Source of the DNA: JAHCIE01 sp034431435
GTDB taxonomy: Bacteria > Chloroflexota > Anaerolineae > Epilineales > JAHCIE01
Length of the DNA: 64,000 nt
Direction: 5' to 3'
Assembly: GCA_034431435.1 (NCBI GenBank)
Contig: DAOUDG010000094.1
Location: 41,716 to 105,715 of the forward strand
Position 1 is the first letter of the stretch; each line of letters starts with the position of its first letter. The translations under genes and the position numbers were made by a program. A model generated the notes under the pieces. The model saw only the letters and a program-made list of their open reading frames with translations, was not told where the DNA came from and made no database searches. Below, piece by piece: positions 50,083-61,450 of this stretch.

Positions 50083-51897
50083 TTATGCTTTGTCGTTGGC
50101 GGCGCACTCCGCCTCGGCGAGGGAGCGGGCCACGCCGCGCAGCGCCTGCCGCCGGGTGCGGTTGTAAGTCCCCTCACTCAGTAGCAGGCGGTTCATCGTG
50201 TCCCGCGTCGGAATGTCGTCGACGTAGCTTTCCTTGAGCACCAGGTAGGCATGCCACTCGCGGCGGCCGGCGACCGTGTCGCCCTTCGGCTCAGCGCCTG
50301 AGGGCCGCAACCGTTCGAGGTGGCGCAGCAGCACGTCCCGCAGCGCCTGGCCACGATCGATGACGGTGGGCAGCCCGTCGGCCCGACTGGCCGCGGCCGC
50401 GGTGACGATTGCCAGGCGCGCCAGGGCGTGCGCGCCGAGGTAGGGGAAGTCGTACAGGTGGCGCAGCGCATCCTCCACCTCGCGCGCCGAGAATGGCTCA
50501 GGGCCGGTCGGTGGCGCCGTTGCCATCATGGCCTGCACCTGCTGGTGTAACTCACGGTCACGGGCTTGCAGGGTCTCGACCTGGGTGGTCAGGGACACCG
50601 CCGCCGCTTCCGACTCCTGGGCGGCGTGGACCGCCGCCGCCATGCGATCGGCGACATCGGCCAGCTCACCCAGGGCGCCCCGGCTGTAGCCCCCCGCGCG
50701 TGGCCCGACGGCAATGAAGCCCAGCGTCTCACCGCTCCAGACCAGGGGCGCGATGGCTGCCATATCCGGTAGCGCACTGGGCGGGGCGGTCAGCGCTTCC
50801 GCGTCATCGGGCAGGGCGAACTGGGCCACCTCGCGGCCAGGCGCACCGGCGCGCACACTGGCGACGACACGCAGGCTGCCGTCGCGGCGTAGCGCCACCA
50901 GGCCCCGATCGGCGCCCAGGTCGGCACAGGCTGCCGCCAGCGCCTCGCGCAACGCCCCCCCGACCTCGTCGGTTCCGGTCTCGCGGGCGAGGGTCCGCAG
51001 GCGGTCGCGCAGTTCGACCGACGACTTGCGGTAGAAGAGGCGGTCCAGGCGGCTACGGAAGCCATCGTAGAGGGTATGTGAGACGATAACGAGCATGATG
51101 ACGGGCACGAGGGCGGCCAGCGGGATGGCGTAGGCCTCGAAGAATAGGCCGATGACGAGCACGTAGACGCCCACAATGGCGGCGATCACGGCGGCCATGT
51201 AGCCGAGGTCGCCGCCGGTAGACCGACCGTCCAGGAGGGCGTTGTAGCGGGCCACACCGTAGCCCAGCACCACGATGGCGACGGCGAGCAGCGTATCCCC
51301 CACCACTACAGGAGCGGCGAGGCGGAACAGGTAGATGAGAGTCAGGTACACCGCACCGATCACGGCGATAGCTGTCGCCCAGAAGATGACGGTGAGCTGG
51401 GCCTGGTGGAGGCGGGGGCCGCGGTGTCTGGCGCGCTGCAGGGTCCACAGCGCGAGCAGCCCGTACGCTGTCAGGAATACGGCAAGCGCGGCGTAGAGTG
51501 GCCCTGCGCCGGCGGCTGCGCCTGTCGTGGCAGGGAATGCGCCGGGGCCACGGAAGACGAGATCAGTGGCGACCATCAAGCCCAGGAACATGAGGCTGGC
51601 CAGGTAGCCGAGCGGGACCAGCCAGCGCCGACCGGGGGCAGCGGGGTAGAATTGGGTGGACAGATGGTACCAGAGCGGCGCGACGAGTATCGCGCTCCAG
51701 CCGCCAAGCAGGGTTATCGCCGGGTAGCCGATGAAGTTGAGGTTGATCAACCGATTGAGGAAATAGCCGACCAGCGACCATGAGGCGCCCGCCGCCAGCC
51801 AGGCGGTGGCTCGCCGGCTGCGCGTGACGAGATAGACGCCCAGCCAGAGGGCCACGCTCAGGGCGATGAGGTCGACGGTTGAGTTGAAGCCCACCAT
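50083..51897 (-). CDS. Multi-pass membrane protein with GAF-like domain
   Basis: 604 residues. About eight membrane helices in the first 280 residues, of the 7TM-sensor type, then a segment SHTLYDGFRSRLDRLFYRKSSVELRDRLRTLARE, a GAF-like domain (about 320-440), a coiled coil (about 440-480) and a helical C-terminal region. No histidine kinase, GGDEF or other known output domain. The ATG at 51897 is six bases downstream of a -10 box, so the message is probably leaderless. Likely a sensor; ligand unknown. Confidence 0.72.
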   Translation of the reverse strand: MVGFNSTVDLIALSVALWLGVYLVTRSRRATAWLAAGASWSLVGYFLNRLINLNFIGYPAITLLGGWSAILVAPLWYHLSTQFYPAAPGRRWLVPLGYLASLMFLGLMVATDLVFRGPGAFPATTGAAAGAGPLYAALAVFLTAYGLLALWTLQRARHRGPRLHQAQLTVIFWATAIAVIGAVYLTLIYLFRLAAPVVVGDTLLAVAIVVLGYGVARYNALLDGRSTGGDLGYMAAVIAAIVGVYVLVIGLFFEAYAIPLAALVPVIMLVIVSHTLYDGFRSRLDRLFYRKSSVELRDRLRTLARETGTDEVGGALREALAAACADLGADRGLVALRRDGSLRVVASVRAGAPGREVAQFALPDDAEALTAPPSALPDMAAIAPLVWSGETLGFIAVGPRAGGYSRGALGELADVADRMAAAVHAAQESEAAAVSLTTQVETLQARDRELHQQVQAMMATAPPTGPEPFSAREVEDALRHLYDFPYLGAHALARLAIVTAAAASRADGLPTVIDRGQALRDVLLRHLERLRPSGAEPKGDTVAGRREWHAYLVLKESYVDDIPTRDTMNRLLLSEGTYNRTRRQALRGVARSLAEAECAANDKA

Positions 51898-51903
51898 AGA
51901 GTC

Positions 51904-51912
51904 ATTATACCA
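51904..51912 (-). promoter_or_regulatory. Extended -10 promoter giving a leaderless mRNA
   Basis: TGGTATAAT on the minus strand ends six bases before the ATG at 51897, so transcription should start at or one base before the A of the start codon. Confidence 0.65.
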
Positions 51913-51937
51913 TAACCGGGCTTGCTGCGAGTTATAC

Positions 51938-51967
51938 TTGCCCGGCCCTCCACTCCTGGAGTATAAT
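51938..51967 (+). promoter_or_regulatory. Sigma-70 promoter of lepB
   Basis: TTGCCC, 18-base spacer, TATAAT. About 33 bases of leader, with AGGGAG before the start codon. Back to back with the minus-strand promoter at 51904-51912. Confidence 0.6.
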
Positions 51968-52006
51968 CCCCGATAATCGAATGTCACCGCCGTTAGGGAG
52001 CCACCA

Positions 52007-52729
52007 GTGGGAATGCCAGGGAAGCAGAATTGGACGTTGGATCAGTTGGAGCGCGATGGGATGGCCTGGCCGCCGGGGCCGTGGGAGAAGCTGCCGGGCC
52101 ACACCGTTGAGGCGGCTGCCACGCCGGTGGCCGACGCCGCGTCAACCGACGTGGCCGGCGAGGGAGCGCCGCCCGCCGCCAGTCGCTGGGCGGGGGTGGG
52201 GTCGGTCGCCCGTGAGATCATCGAGACGTTGGTCTTGACGGCGGCCATCTTCTTCCTCATTCGCATCCCCTTCCAGAATTTCCGCATCGAAGGCTTCAGT
52301 ATGGAGCCGACGCTGCATACCGGCCAGTTCATTATCGTCAACCGCGCCCTGTATCGCTGGTTCTCGGAACCGCAGCGGGGCGACATCGTGGTGCTCAAGC
52401 CGACCAACAACCCCGACCGCGACTACATCAAGCGCGTGATTGGCTTGCCGGGCGAGACGGTCGAGGTGAAGTCGGGGCGCGTGTACATCAACAACAAGCC
52501 TCTGGCCGAGGAGTACTTGCAGCGTCTGGGCAGCTATACGCGGCCGCCAGTGACGCTTGGCCCTGAGGAATACTACGTCCTCGGCGACAACCGTGACAAC
52601 TCGAACGACTCCCACAACTGGGGCGCGCTGCCCAAGGATAACATCGAGGGCAAGGCGTGGGTTGTCTACTGGCCGTTCAAGGATTGGGGCATGGTCCCCA
52701 ACTACACCTTCCCGCCGGGCATGCCGTAA
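52007..52729 (+). CDS. lepB: Signal peptidase I
   Basis: 240 residues. A long polar N-terminus (1-66), one membrane helix (about 68-88), the nucleophile serine S98 in GFSMEPT and the general base K142 in YIKRVIGLPG, then LGDNRDNSNDSHNWG. It cleaves Sec and Tat signal peptides outside the membrane. GTG at 52007 has the better ribosome binding site distance; ATG six bases later is possible. Confidence 0.95.
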   Translation: MGMPGKQNWTLDQLERDGMAWPPGPWEKLPGHTVEAAATPVADAASTDVAGEGAPPAASRWAGVGSVAREIIETLVLTAAIFFLIRIPFQNFRIEGFSMEPTLHTGQFIIVNRALYRWFSEPQRGDIVVLKPTNNPDRDYIKRVIGLPGETVEVKSGRVYINNKPLAEEYLQRLGSYTRPPVTLGPEEYYVLGDNRDNSNDSHNWGALPKDNIEGKAWVVYWPFKDWGMVPNYTFPPGMP

Positions 52730-52759
52730 CCTCGCTGCGAATCGGATGGAGCCATCCTC

Positions 52760-53560
52760 ATGAACCAGGCTGATGAGGCGCGCCTGGCGCGCAACGCGGC
52801 CCGCGAAGCGCGCGGTCGGGCGGCGGCCCTGGCGGTCACCGCTTATGACCCCTCGACTGCGGGTGGTCGTGCGCCCGACATTGCCGCGCTGATCGACCAT
52901 ACTCTGCTCAAGCCTGATAGTACGGCGGCGCAGATTCGCGCCGTGTGTGGCGAGGCCCGTGAGTACGGCTTCGCGACGGTGTGCGTCAACGCGATGTGGG
53001 TCGGGCTGTGCCACACCGAGCTGGCGGGCAGCGGTGTGGGTATTACCGCCGTGGTTGGCTTCCCCCTCGGCGCGACGACCACCGCCAGCAAGGTCTTCGA
53101 GGCCCAGCAGGCCATCGACGCCGGGGCGGATGAGATCGACATGGTGATCGCCGTTGGGGCGTTCAAGGGCGGCGACGACGAGACGGTCCGCCGCGACATT
53201 GAGGCCGTGGCCGAGGCCTGCCACGCGCGGGGCGCGCTGCTCAAGGTTATCCTGGAGACGGTCTTTCTTACCGATGAGGAGAAGGTCCGCGCGTCACGGC
53301 TGGCCGTCGCGGCGGGCGCTGACTACGTGAAGACCTCCACCGGCTTCAGCGGCGGCGGGGCGACCCCGGCCGACGTGGCGCTGATGCGCCAGGCGGTCGG
53401 CCCCGCGCCGGGTGTCAAGGCGGCGGGCGGCGTCAAGACCTTCGCCGACGCCCAGGCGATGGCGCACGCGGGCGCGACTCGCATCGGCGCGAGCGCTGGT
53501 GTCAAGGTGGTGCGCGAGCTGCAGGGCGAGCAGCGGGCCGACCCCGGAGTGGGTTACTGA
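52760..53560 (+). CDS. deoC: Deoxyribose-phosphate aldolase
   Basis: 266 residues. An N-terminal extension of about 38 residues precedes the barrel with IDHTLLKPD, FPLGA, EIDMVIAVG (D127), the proton relay lysine K162 and the Schiff-base lysine K191 in ADYVKTSTGF. It splits deoxyribose 5-phosphate to glyceraldehyde 3-phosphate and acetaldehyde. About 30 bases after lepB, possibly co-transcribed. Confidence 0.94.
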   Translation: MNQADEARLARNAAREARGRAAALAVTAYDPSTAGGRAPDIAALIDHTLLKPDSTAAQIRAVCGEAREYGFATVCVNAMWVGLCHTELAGSGVGITAVVGFPLGATTTASKVFEAQQAIDAGADEIDMVIAVGAFKGGDDETVRRDIEAVAEACHARGALLKVILETVFLTDEEKVRASRLAVAAGADYVKTSTGFSGGGATPADVALMRQAVGPAPGVKAAGGVKTFADAQAMAHAGATRIGASAGVKVVRELQGEQRADPGVGY

Positions 53561-53569
53561 CATATGGCA

Positions 53570-53596
53570 GCTAGGGAAAAGTCGAGTTTCTCTAGC
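53570..53596 (+). terminator. Hairpin between deoC and the aminopeptidase gene
   Basis: GCTAGGGAAA pairs with TTTCTCTAGC (one wobble) around a 7-nt loop. No T-run. Confidence 0.4.
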
Positions 53597-53642
53597 GCAC
53601 CGATTGGGCTGCTACCCCGTCGATACCCCGAAGGACAGATGC

Positions 53643-54710
53643 ATGGACCCCCGCTACGATCAACTGGCTGACATCCTGGTCAACTATAGTGTCGCCGTGA
53701 AGCCCGGCGAGAACCTGCTTATCGCCATGGGCGAGCCTGAGGCGATGCCTCTGGTGTCCGCCACCTATCGCGCGGGCATCAAGGCCGGGGCGAATGTGGA
53801 GGTCAGTTTCGCCTCGATGGAGTTCCAGTACGATCTGCTCAAGTACGGCTCAGACGAGCAGATCGCCTTGACGCCCGCCGTCACCCGCTGGGGCGTCGAG
53901 TGGGCCGATGCCTGGATTGGGCTGAGCGCGGTCAAGAACCCCTTCGCCCTGGCGGGGCTGTCGGCCGAGCGCCGCGCCAGACGCTCGGCGGTGCTGACGG
54001 AGCTGGCTTTCTACCGCGTCCAGCAGACGCGCTGGGTTGGTACGCGCGTTCCGACGGAGGCTTTCGCCCAGAGCGCATCGATGCCGTACCGGGAGGCGGT
54101 GGACTTCTTCTTCAATGCCACTATCCAGGACTGGCCGGCGGTCTCAGCCAGATGGGATCGGGTGTGCGATGTCTTCCAGGCGCATGACCAGGTGCGCCTG
54201 GTGGGCCGCGATACCGACCTGACCTTCGCCACCGGCGGCCGTACCTACGTCCAGTGTCGCGGTGAGAACAACATCCCCGATGGCGAGTTCTTCACCGCAC
54301 CCGTCGAGCACAGCGCCAACGGTGTCATTACCTTCGACTTCCCCGGCATCATGCAGGGGCAGCCCATCGATGGCATCCGCCTGGTGTTCAAGGACGGTCA
54401 GGTGGTCGAGGCTACGTCGCGCACGCACCAGGACCTGTTGCTCAGAGTGCTTGAGACGGACACAGGGGCGCGCTACATCGGCGAGTTCGGCGTGGGCTGG
54501 AACTATGGCATCGACCGCTTCGTCTACGAGACCCTGTTCGACGAGAAGATGGGCGGCACGATTCATCTGGCCCTGGGCCAGTCCTACAAGGAGAATGGCG
54601 GACATAACGACTCGGCCATTCACTGGGACATCGTCAAGGATCTGCGCAGCGAAGGCGCTATCTACCTGGACGGCGAACTGGCCATGGAAAACGGAAAGTT
54701 TCTGGTGTAG
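53643..54710 (+). CDS. M29 family aminopeptidase
   Basis: 355 residues. C-terminal metal-binding region with RGENNIPDGEFFTAPVE, NYGIDRFV, HLALGQSY and NDSAIHWDIVKDL, the pattern of AmpS/PepS/aminopeptidase T. Cytoplasmic, removes N-terminal residues from peptides. ATG chosen at 53643 with AAGGA upstream; the frame is open further upstream inside deoC but not conserved. A little shorter than the usual 370-410. Confidence 0.9.
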   Translation: MDPRYDQLADILVNYSVAVKPGENLLIAMGEPEAMPLVSATYRAGIKAGANVEVSFASMEFQYDLLKYGSDEQIALTPAVTRWGVEWADAWIGLSAVKNPFALAGLSAERRARRSAVLTELAFYRVQQTRWVGTRVPTEAFAQSASMPYREAVDFFFNATIQDWPAVSARWDRVCDVFQAHDQVRLVGRDTDLTFATGGRTYVQCRGENNIPDGEFFTAPVEHSANGVITFDFPGIMQGQPIDGIRLVFKDGQVVEATSRTHQDLLLRVLETDTGARYIGEFGVGWNYGIDRFVYETLFDEKMGGTIHLALGQSYKENGGHNDSAIHWDIVKDLRSEGAIYLDGELAMENGKFLV

Positions 54711-54716
54711 CCGCCC

Positions 54717-55775
54717 ATGGGGTACTTTCGTTTTGGGCGGCGCATCCAGCTAGGCCCCGGTTTCTACGTCAATCTCAGCAAGAGCGGCATCAGCTGGACG
54801 GTGAGTCCGGGGCCGTTGAGCATCAACTTCGGCAAGCGTGGTCGGCGCATCACCGTTGACCTGCCGGGCCGGGGTGTTTCTTATATCATCAATCAACCCA
54901 AGAAGCCCGCGCGGGCGCGGACCGTCGTCGACGAACCCCCCGATTCGTCCGTTCCATCCCCCGAACAGACTGCGCCACCACCTGTCCCATCGCCGGGCTT
55001 CTTTGCCTCGGCAACCGAGAAGCGCTTCGCCCAGGGCCTGCGCGCGCTGCTGGAAGGCGACGCGGCGCTGGCGGCCGAGCGTTTCCAGGCGGCGGCGGCG
55101 GTCGATGGCGACGACCGCCGCGTGTCGGACGACATGCTGGCCGGTATCGCGCTGCTGCAACTGGGCAACCCCGAGGCGGCCATCCCCTACCTAGAAAAGG
55201 TGGTCGCCGCGGAGACGGACCTCCCCGACGAGATGATGACCAAGTATGCGGCGCAGGTGCGTGTGCCGGCCGAGATCTCGCCCCACGTGGTCGTCAACAT
55301 GCCCATGTCCACCATCGGGGCCACCCTTTTGCTGGCCGAGGCGTACCAGTACACTGGGGACATGTTCGGCGCGACGGGGGTGCTGGAGGCGCTCCTCGAT
55401 GAAGCGCCGACTCTCCCGGTGCTGCGGCTGGCCCTTGCGGAGCTGTACTACTGTCAGGGGCTGGACGATGCCGTCGTGCAGATCACCGATGGCATGACGA
55501 CGGACGATCACGTGAGCTACGCGGCGTTGATGTATCGTGCGCTGGCCCTGCTGGCCCAGGGGCGTGTCGATGCCGCGCTGGACGTGGCGAACAATCTGTT
55601 ACGCGACCGGCGCAAACGCCCATCGGGTCTGATTCACCACGCCTTGTTTGCCCGTGGCATGATCTACGACGCGAAGGGTCAGAAGGCGAAAGCACGCCAG
55701 GACTTTGAGCGTATCTACGCGCAAGATTCGACGTATCCCGGCCTGCGCGAGTGGCTGAGCAACGAGGAGGCCTGA
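54717..55775 (+). CDS. DUF4236 domain plus TPR-like protein
   Basis: 352 residues. The first 55 (MGYFRFGRRIQLGPGFYVNLSKSG and the G-rich strands that follow) are a DUF4236 domain. After a Pro-rich linker (about 60-97) comes a helical repeat region of TPR type to the end. Soluble, no signal peptide. It starts six bases after the aminopeptidase stop and ends three bases before the next start, so these genes form one operon. Function unknown. Confidence 0.75.
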   Translation: MGYFRFGRRIQLGPGFYVNLSKSGISWTVSPGPLSINFGKRGRRITVDLPGRGVSYIINQPKKPARARTVVDEPPDSSVPSPEQTAPPPVPSPGFFASATEKRFAQGLRALLEGDAALAAERFQAAAAVDGDDRRVSDDMLAGIALLQLGNPEAAIPYLEKVVAAETDLPDEMMTKYAAQVRVPAEISPHVVVNMPMSTIGATLLLAEAYQYTGDMFGATGVLEALLDEAPTLPVLRLALAELYYCQGLDDAVVQITDGMTTDDHVSYAALMYRALALLAQGRVDAALDVANNLLRDRRKRPSGLIHHALFARGMIYDAKGQKAKARQDFERIYAQDSTYPGLREWLSNEEA

Positions 55776-55777
55776 GC

Positions 55778-56467
55778 GTGGAAATCGCGCCCGGCGTGCA
55801 CCTGATCTCGACGGCGATGGTGAACCTGTATGTGGTGGAGACAACCGACGGCCCGATGCTGGTCGATACCGGCATGTCGAGAGATACGTCGCGCCTGACA
55901 ACGCGCTTGGCGGAGATGGGGTTCGATCTGTCACAGCTGTGCGCCATATTCCTGACCCACGGCGACATGGACCACGTTGGTGGGGCCGCCGCCTTCAGGC
56001 GGGCCAGTGGTGCGCCCATCCTCGCCCATGCGGCGGATCTCGATTTCATCGCGGGGCGCGCCCAGCGCCCGACGGGCACGGGGCCGGTGGCGGCCATCTT
56101 TGGCCCTCTCACGCAGCCTATCATGCGCACGCGCTGGATCAAAGCGCCGCCGGCGACCGTCGACCGATTTGTGGTCGATGGCGAAACAGTCGCCGATGGC
56201 TGGCGGGTGGTTCATCTACCCGGCCACACACCGGGCCTGGTGGGGTTGTATCACCCGGCGCGGCGCGTGCTGCTGGCCGGCGACGCGGTGTCCAACCTGG
56301 GTCGGCTCCGCCTGCCGCCTGCTTTCCTGACGATGGATACCCCGGCGGCGAAAGCGTCGGTCCACAAGATGGCGGCTCTCGACTTCGAGACGCTCGGCAT
56401 CGGCCACGGCGCGCCTGTGACGCGAGCAGCGAGCGCGGCGGTGAAGAAGCTCGCGGCGACGCTGTGA
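55778..56467 (+). CDS. Metallo-beta-lactamase-fold hydrolase
   Basis: 229 residues from GTG behind GAGGAGG. The metal-binding signature is THGDMDHVGG, followed by LPGHTPG and LLAGDAV and a final GIGHGAPV. This is the glyoxalase II-like/general MBL group; the substrate cannot be inferred. Last gene of the short operon. Confidence 0.88.
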   Translation: MEIAPGVHLISTAMVNLYVVETTDGPMLVDTGMSRDTSRLTTRLAEMGFDLSQLCAIFLTHGDMDHVGGAAAFRRASGAPILAHAADLDFIAGRAQRPTGTGPVAAIFGPLTQPIMRTRWIKAPPATVDRFVVDGETVADGWRVVHLPGHTPGLVGLYHPARRVLLAGDAVSNLGRLRLPPAFLTMDTPAAKASVHKMAALDFETLGIGHGAPVTRAASAAVKKLAATL

Positions 56468-56573
56468 GGCGGCTCGGGACGACCGATCACCGAATCATGC
56501 TGGCGCCCGTGGTCAATGGTTGGTGGTCATCTCCTACACTTCACGTAATGTTTCCCATGCCTGCGGCGTCCAA

Positions 56574-56603
56574 TTGGGCAAGTGGACCACGATGGGATAT
56601 AAT
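56574..56603 (+). promoter_or_regulatory. Promoter of the decarboxylase gene
   Basis: TTGGGC, 18-base spacer, TATAAT. About 120 bases of leader follow, with a GC-rich segment ending in CTTTTTG (56694-56700) that could be a weak attenuator. The 56468-56573 part of the gap shows nothing recognisable. Confidence 0.5.
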
Positions 56604-56728
56604 GGTGTTAGAAGTTAGTAGTCTTCCACGGATGTTGACCTGTCCTCCAAAGGCGTGCCTCGGGACCGACATCGCGTCTGGCTCCCAGGGCGCGCTTTTT
56701 GAGTGCCCAGGCGAGGTAAGGAGAACGT

Positions 56729-58204
56729 GTGCAGGATGAGCAGCTCACGCAGCAAGCACTGACGGACATGGACCCGGCCGAGTTTCGCCGCCTGGGCCAC
56801 CAGGTCGTGGACTGGATCGCCGACTATCTGGCCCACCCGGAGCGCTACCCCGTCCTGTCCCAGGTCGCGCCCGGCGATGTCAAGGCCGCCCTGCCCCAGA
56901 CGCCGCCAACTGAGGGCGAGGCGATGGACGACATCCTGGCCGACTTCGAGCGCATCATCCTGCCCGGCATCACCCACTGGAATCATCCTAACTTCTACGC
57001 CTACTTCGCCATCAGCGGCTCGGCGCCGGGCATCCTGGGCGAGATGCTCACCGCCGCGCTCAATGTCAATGGCATGTTGTGGCGCACGTCGCCCGCCGTG
57101 ACAGAGCTGGAGGAAGTCACCCTGTCATGGTTGCGGCAGATGCTTGGCCTGCCGCCCGACTTCTGGGGCATCATCACGGACACGGCGTCGGTGTCTAGCA
57201 TGACCGCCCTGGCGGCGGCGCGGGAGCACCTGGGTCTGGGGGTGCGCCAGCAGGGGCTGGCGGGTCGCGACGACCTGCCGCGTCTGCGGGTATACATCTC
57301 CGAGCAGACCCACTCGTCGGTGGAGAAGGCGGCGTTGCTGCTCGGTATCGGTCAGGAGGGGGTCACCAGGATACCCACCGACGCCGAGTTCCGCATGCGC
57401 CCCGACGCCCTGGCAGCGGCTATCGAGGCCGATATTGCCGCCGGTTGGCGGCCGATGGCGGTGACGGCAACCGTCGGCACGACGGCAACGACGAGCATCG
57501 ATCCCGTGCCCGCCATTGCCCATATCTGCCGCAAGCACAACGTCTGGCTGCACGTCGACGGGGCCTATGGCGGCCCGGCGGCCATCGTGCCGGAGATGCG
57601 CTGGGTGTTCGACGCCGTGGATCAGGCCGACTCGCTGGTGGTGAACCCGCACAAGTGGCTGTTCACCCCCATCGACTGTTCGGCGCTCTACTCGCGGCAT
57701 CCCCACGTGCTGCGGCGCGCCTTCAGCCTCGTGCCCGAGTACCTGACCCACACCGCTGGCAGTCAGGTGACCGACTATATGGACTATGGCATCCAGTTGG
57801 GCCGACGCTTCCGCGCTTTGAAGCTCTGGTTCGTACTGCGCTATTTCGGCGAGCGGGGCATCGCTGAGCGCATTGCGCATCATATCGAGATGGCGCGGGA
57901 GTTCGCGGCCTGGGTGGACGCCAGTTCTGACTGGGAGCGGCTCGCGCCGACGCCCTTCAGCCTGGTGTGCTTCCGCGCCCGCCCGGCGGCGTGGGCCAAC
58001 GACGAGGCCGCCCTCGACCGACTGAACGATGCCCTCATGGCGCGGATCAATGCGACAGGCCAGGCTTTCCTGTCCCACACCCGCCTCAATGGGCGCTATA
58101 CCCTGCGGCTGGCGATCGGTAATCTGCGCACGACGCGCGCGGACGTGGCCCAGACGTGGGACCTGCTCCAGAAGGAGCTTGCCGCGCTCACGGTGAGCGC
58201 GTAA
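56729..58204 (+). CDS. PLP-dependent aromatic L-amino acid decarboxylase (group II)
   Basis: 491 residues. N-terminal DPAEFRRLGHQVVDWIADYL, the stacking histidine H195 in EQTHSSVEKA, D277 in HVDGAYGG and the PLP lysine K309 in NPHKWLF. This family decarboxylates Tyr, DOPA, Trp or Phe. Starts with GTG behind GGAG. No transporter or amine-metabolism gene is next to it. Confidence 0.92.
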   Translation: MQDEQLTQQALTDMDPAEFRRLGHQVVDWIADYLAHPERYPVLSQVAPGDVKAALPQTPPTEGEAMDDILADFERIILPGITHWNHPNFYAYFAISGSAPGILGEMLTAALNVNGMLWRTSPAVTELEEVTLSWLRQMLGLPPDFWGIITDTASVSSMTALAAAREHLGLGVRQQGLAGRDDLPRLRVYISEQTHSSVEKAALLLGIGQEGVTRIPTDAEFRMRPDALAAAIEADIAAGWRPMAVTATVGTTATTSIDPVPAIAHICRKHNVWLHVDGAYGGPAAIVPEMRWVFDAVDQADSLVVNPHKWLFTPIDCSALYSRHPHVLRRAFSLVPEYLTHTAGSQVTDYMDYGIQLGRRFRALKLWFVLRYFGERGIAERIAHHIEMAREFAAWVDASSDWERLAPTPFSLVCFRARPAAWANDEAALDRLNDALMARINATGQAFLSHTRLNGRYTLRLAIGNLRTTRADVAQTWDLLQKELAALTVSA

Positions 58205-58255
58205 CTTTCAACATGGGCCGGGGGCATGAGCGTGAGGTTATCCGAGACCCCAACG

Positions 58256-58285
58256 GTCTTGGCGACCTGTAGGGTCTGGCAAGAC
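58256..58285 (+). promoter_or_regulatory. Leader hairpin before the NYN gene
   Basis: GTCTTG pairs with CAAGAC, and GACC with GGGTC inside. It lies 45 bases before the start codon and may be a terminator for the decarboxylase gene or a leader structure. Confidence 0.35.
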
Positions 58286-58329
58286 ACCTCGCGCCGCCCA
58301 CCTGGCTCCAACCGAATAAGAGAAGATAC

Positions 58330-59658
58330 ATGCCTAGCAACGATGTGGCCGTGTTTGTGGACTTCGAGAATATCTACATCTCGATTCGCAACAAGTACGG
58401 CGAGCAACCCAACTTTGACAGCCTCCGCGATAAGTGCCAGGAATACGGTCGGGTGACGATTGCCCGCGCCTACGCCGACTGGTATCGCTACCCGCGCGTG
58501 ACCAACGCGCTGTATGCCAACAGCATCGAACCAATGTACGTGCCCACGTACTACTATGACCGTGACGAGGGTCGGATTGGGCGTGCCATCAAGAACTCTG
58601 TGGACATCCACATGTGCATTGATTGCATGAAGACCCTGTACACCCATCCCAACATCGACACCTACGTCGTCATCACCGGTGACCGCGACTTCATCCCCCT
58701 CATCAACGCCATCCGTCAGCAGGGCAAGCGCGCCATCGTCATCGGGGTCGCCGATGCGGCGTCGTCGCACCTGGCCCAGAGCGCGGATGAGTTCATCTTC
58801 TATTCGCAGATCGTCGGTGGCATGGAAGATGACGACGACGAAGAGGAGACAGGCGCGCGCCGCCCTGGCGGCAAGCGCGAGCAGGACCCGTATCCAGTCC
58901 TGGTGCAGGTCGTCAAGCTGGCGCGGCAACGTGGCAATCTGGCAACCCTCGCCACCCTCAAGCTGCTGATGGTCGAGATACTCGGCGACTTCGACGAGAC
59001 GAAGTTGCGCGACAAGCGCGGGCGAAACTTTGAGAAGTTCCGCGACTTTGTGCGCGAGGCCGAGCGGCGCGGCCTGGTGCAGGTGTACAGCAGTGGCTCC
59101 GTCACCGAAGTGTTCCTGCCCGGCGAGGACCCTAAGAAGTTGAGTCAGTTTGCCCCCGAGCCGCTGGGGGACGAGGAGTTTGAGCCGACGCCCGCCCCTG
59201 TGGCCGAGGCCGCCCCGTCCCGCTCGCGCCGTCGTCGGCGTGGCAAGGGCGGCGCTGGTGGCGAGACACCCGAGAGCGCGGCGCCGGAAGCCGCCGACGA
59301 GCTGGAAGCGGATGAGGGCGAGCCGACCGGAGTCGTGACGCCCCCGGAGGCTGAGCCGATCGAGCTAGAGATGGACGGCATCGGCGCGCTGAGCGAGGAG
59401 ATTGGCGAGCGGGAATGGCAGTTCTTCCGCGACATGATGGCCCACTTCGAGCAGCCGGTCCTGTTCATCGAGGTGTTTGACAGTCTGCGCGCGCTACGGA
59501 ACAAGGAAGTCCTGGACCTCTCCAACAAGCAGATGAAGGAGATGATCAAGGAGTCCATCAACCGCAAGATGCTAGTGCGCACGACGAAGGGAACCCACGC
59601 CTACTACAAGCTCAACCCCGATTGGCAGCCGACGCCAGAGGGCGAGCCGGTTAGCTAG
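58330..59658 (+). CDS. NYN-domain (LabA/DUF88) ribonuclease with OST-HTH/LOTUS-like domains
   Basis: 442 residues. NYN/PIN-like nuclease domain (about 1-165) with acidic residues D11 (VDFEN), D92, D118 and D120 (TGDRDF). An OST-HTH-like domain (about 185-262), a charged disordered linker with a run of arginines (about 285-360) and a second small winged-helix-like domain (about 365-432). Such proteins are predicted RNA-processing nucleases. Stands upstream of glnS but separated by a strong hairpin. Confidence 0.85.
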   Translation: MPSNDVAVFVDFENIYISIRNKYGEQPNFDSLRDKCQEYGRVTIARAYADWYRYPRVTNALYANSIEPMYVPTYYYDRDEGRIGRAIKNSVDIHMCIDCMKTLYTHPNIDTYVVITGDRDFIPLINAIRQQGKRAIVIGVADAASSHLAQSADEFIFYSQIVGGMEDDDDEEETGARRPGGKREQDPYPVLVQVVKLARQRGNLATLATLKLLMVEILGDFDETKLRDKRGRNFEKFRDFVREAERRGLVQVYSSGSVTEVFLPGEDPKKLSQFAPEPLGDEEFEPTPAPVAEAAPSRSRRRRRGKGGAGGETPESAAPEAADELEADEGEPTGVVTPPEAEPIELEMDGIGALSEEIGEREWQFFRDMMAHFEQPVLFIEVFDSLRALRNKEVLDLSNKQMKEMIKESINRKMLVRTTKGTHAYYKLNPDWQPTPEGEPVS

Positions 59659-59674
59659 CCGCAACACCTGGACA

Positions 59675-59698
59675 AGGGGCGCACCATGGTGCGCCCCT
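59675..59698 (+). terminator. Strong hairpin after the NYN gene
   Basis: A perfect 12-bp inverted repeat (AGGGGCGCACCA/TGGTGCGCCCCT) without a spacer, 16 bases after the stop; no T-run. Confidence 0.55.
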
Positions 59699-59755
59699 CC
59701 ACGATTCACCGCTATCACTATCACTCTCACCTGCCCAGGAGAGCCAACTACTACC

Positions 59756-61438
<1,683 letters not shown>

Positions 61439-61450
61439 GGACAGACCCTA

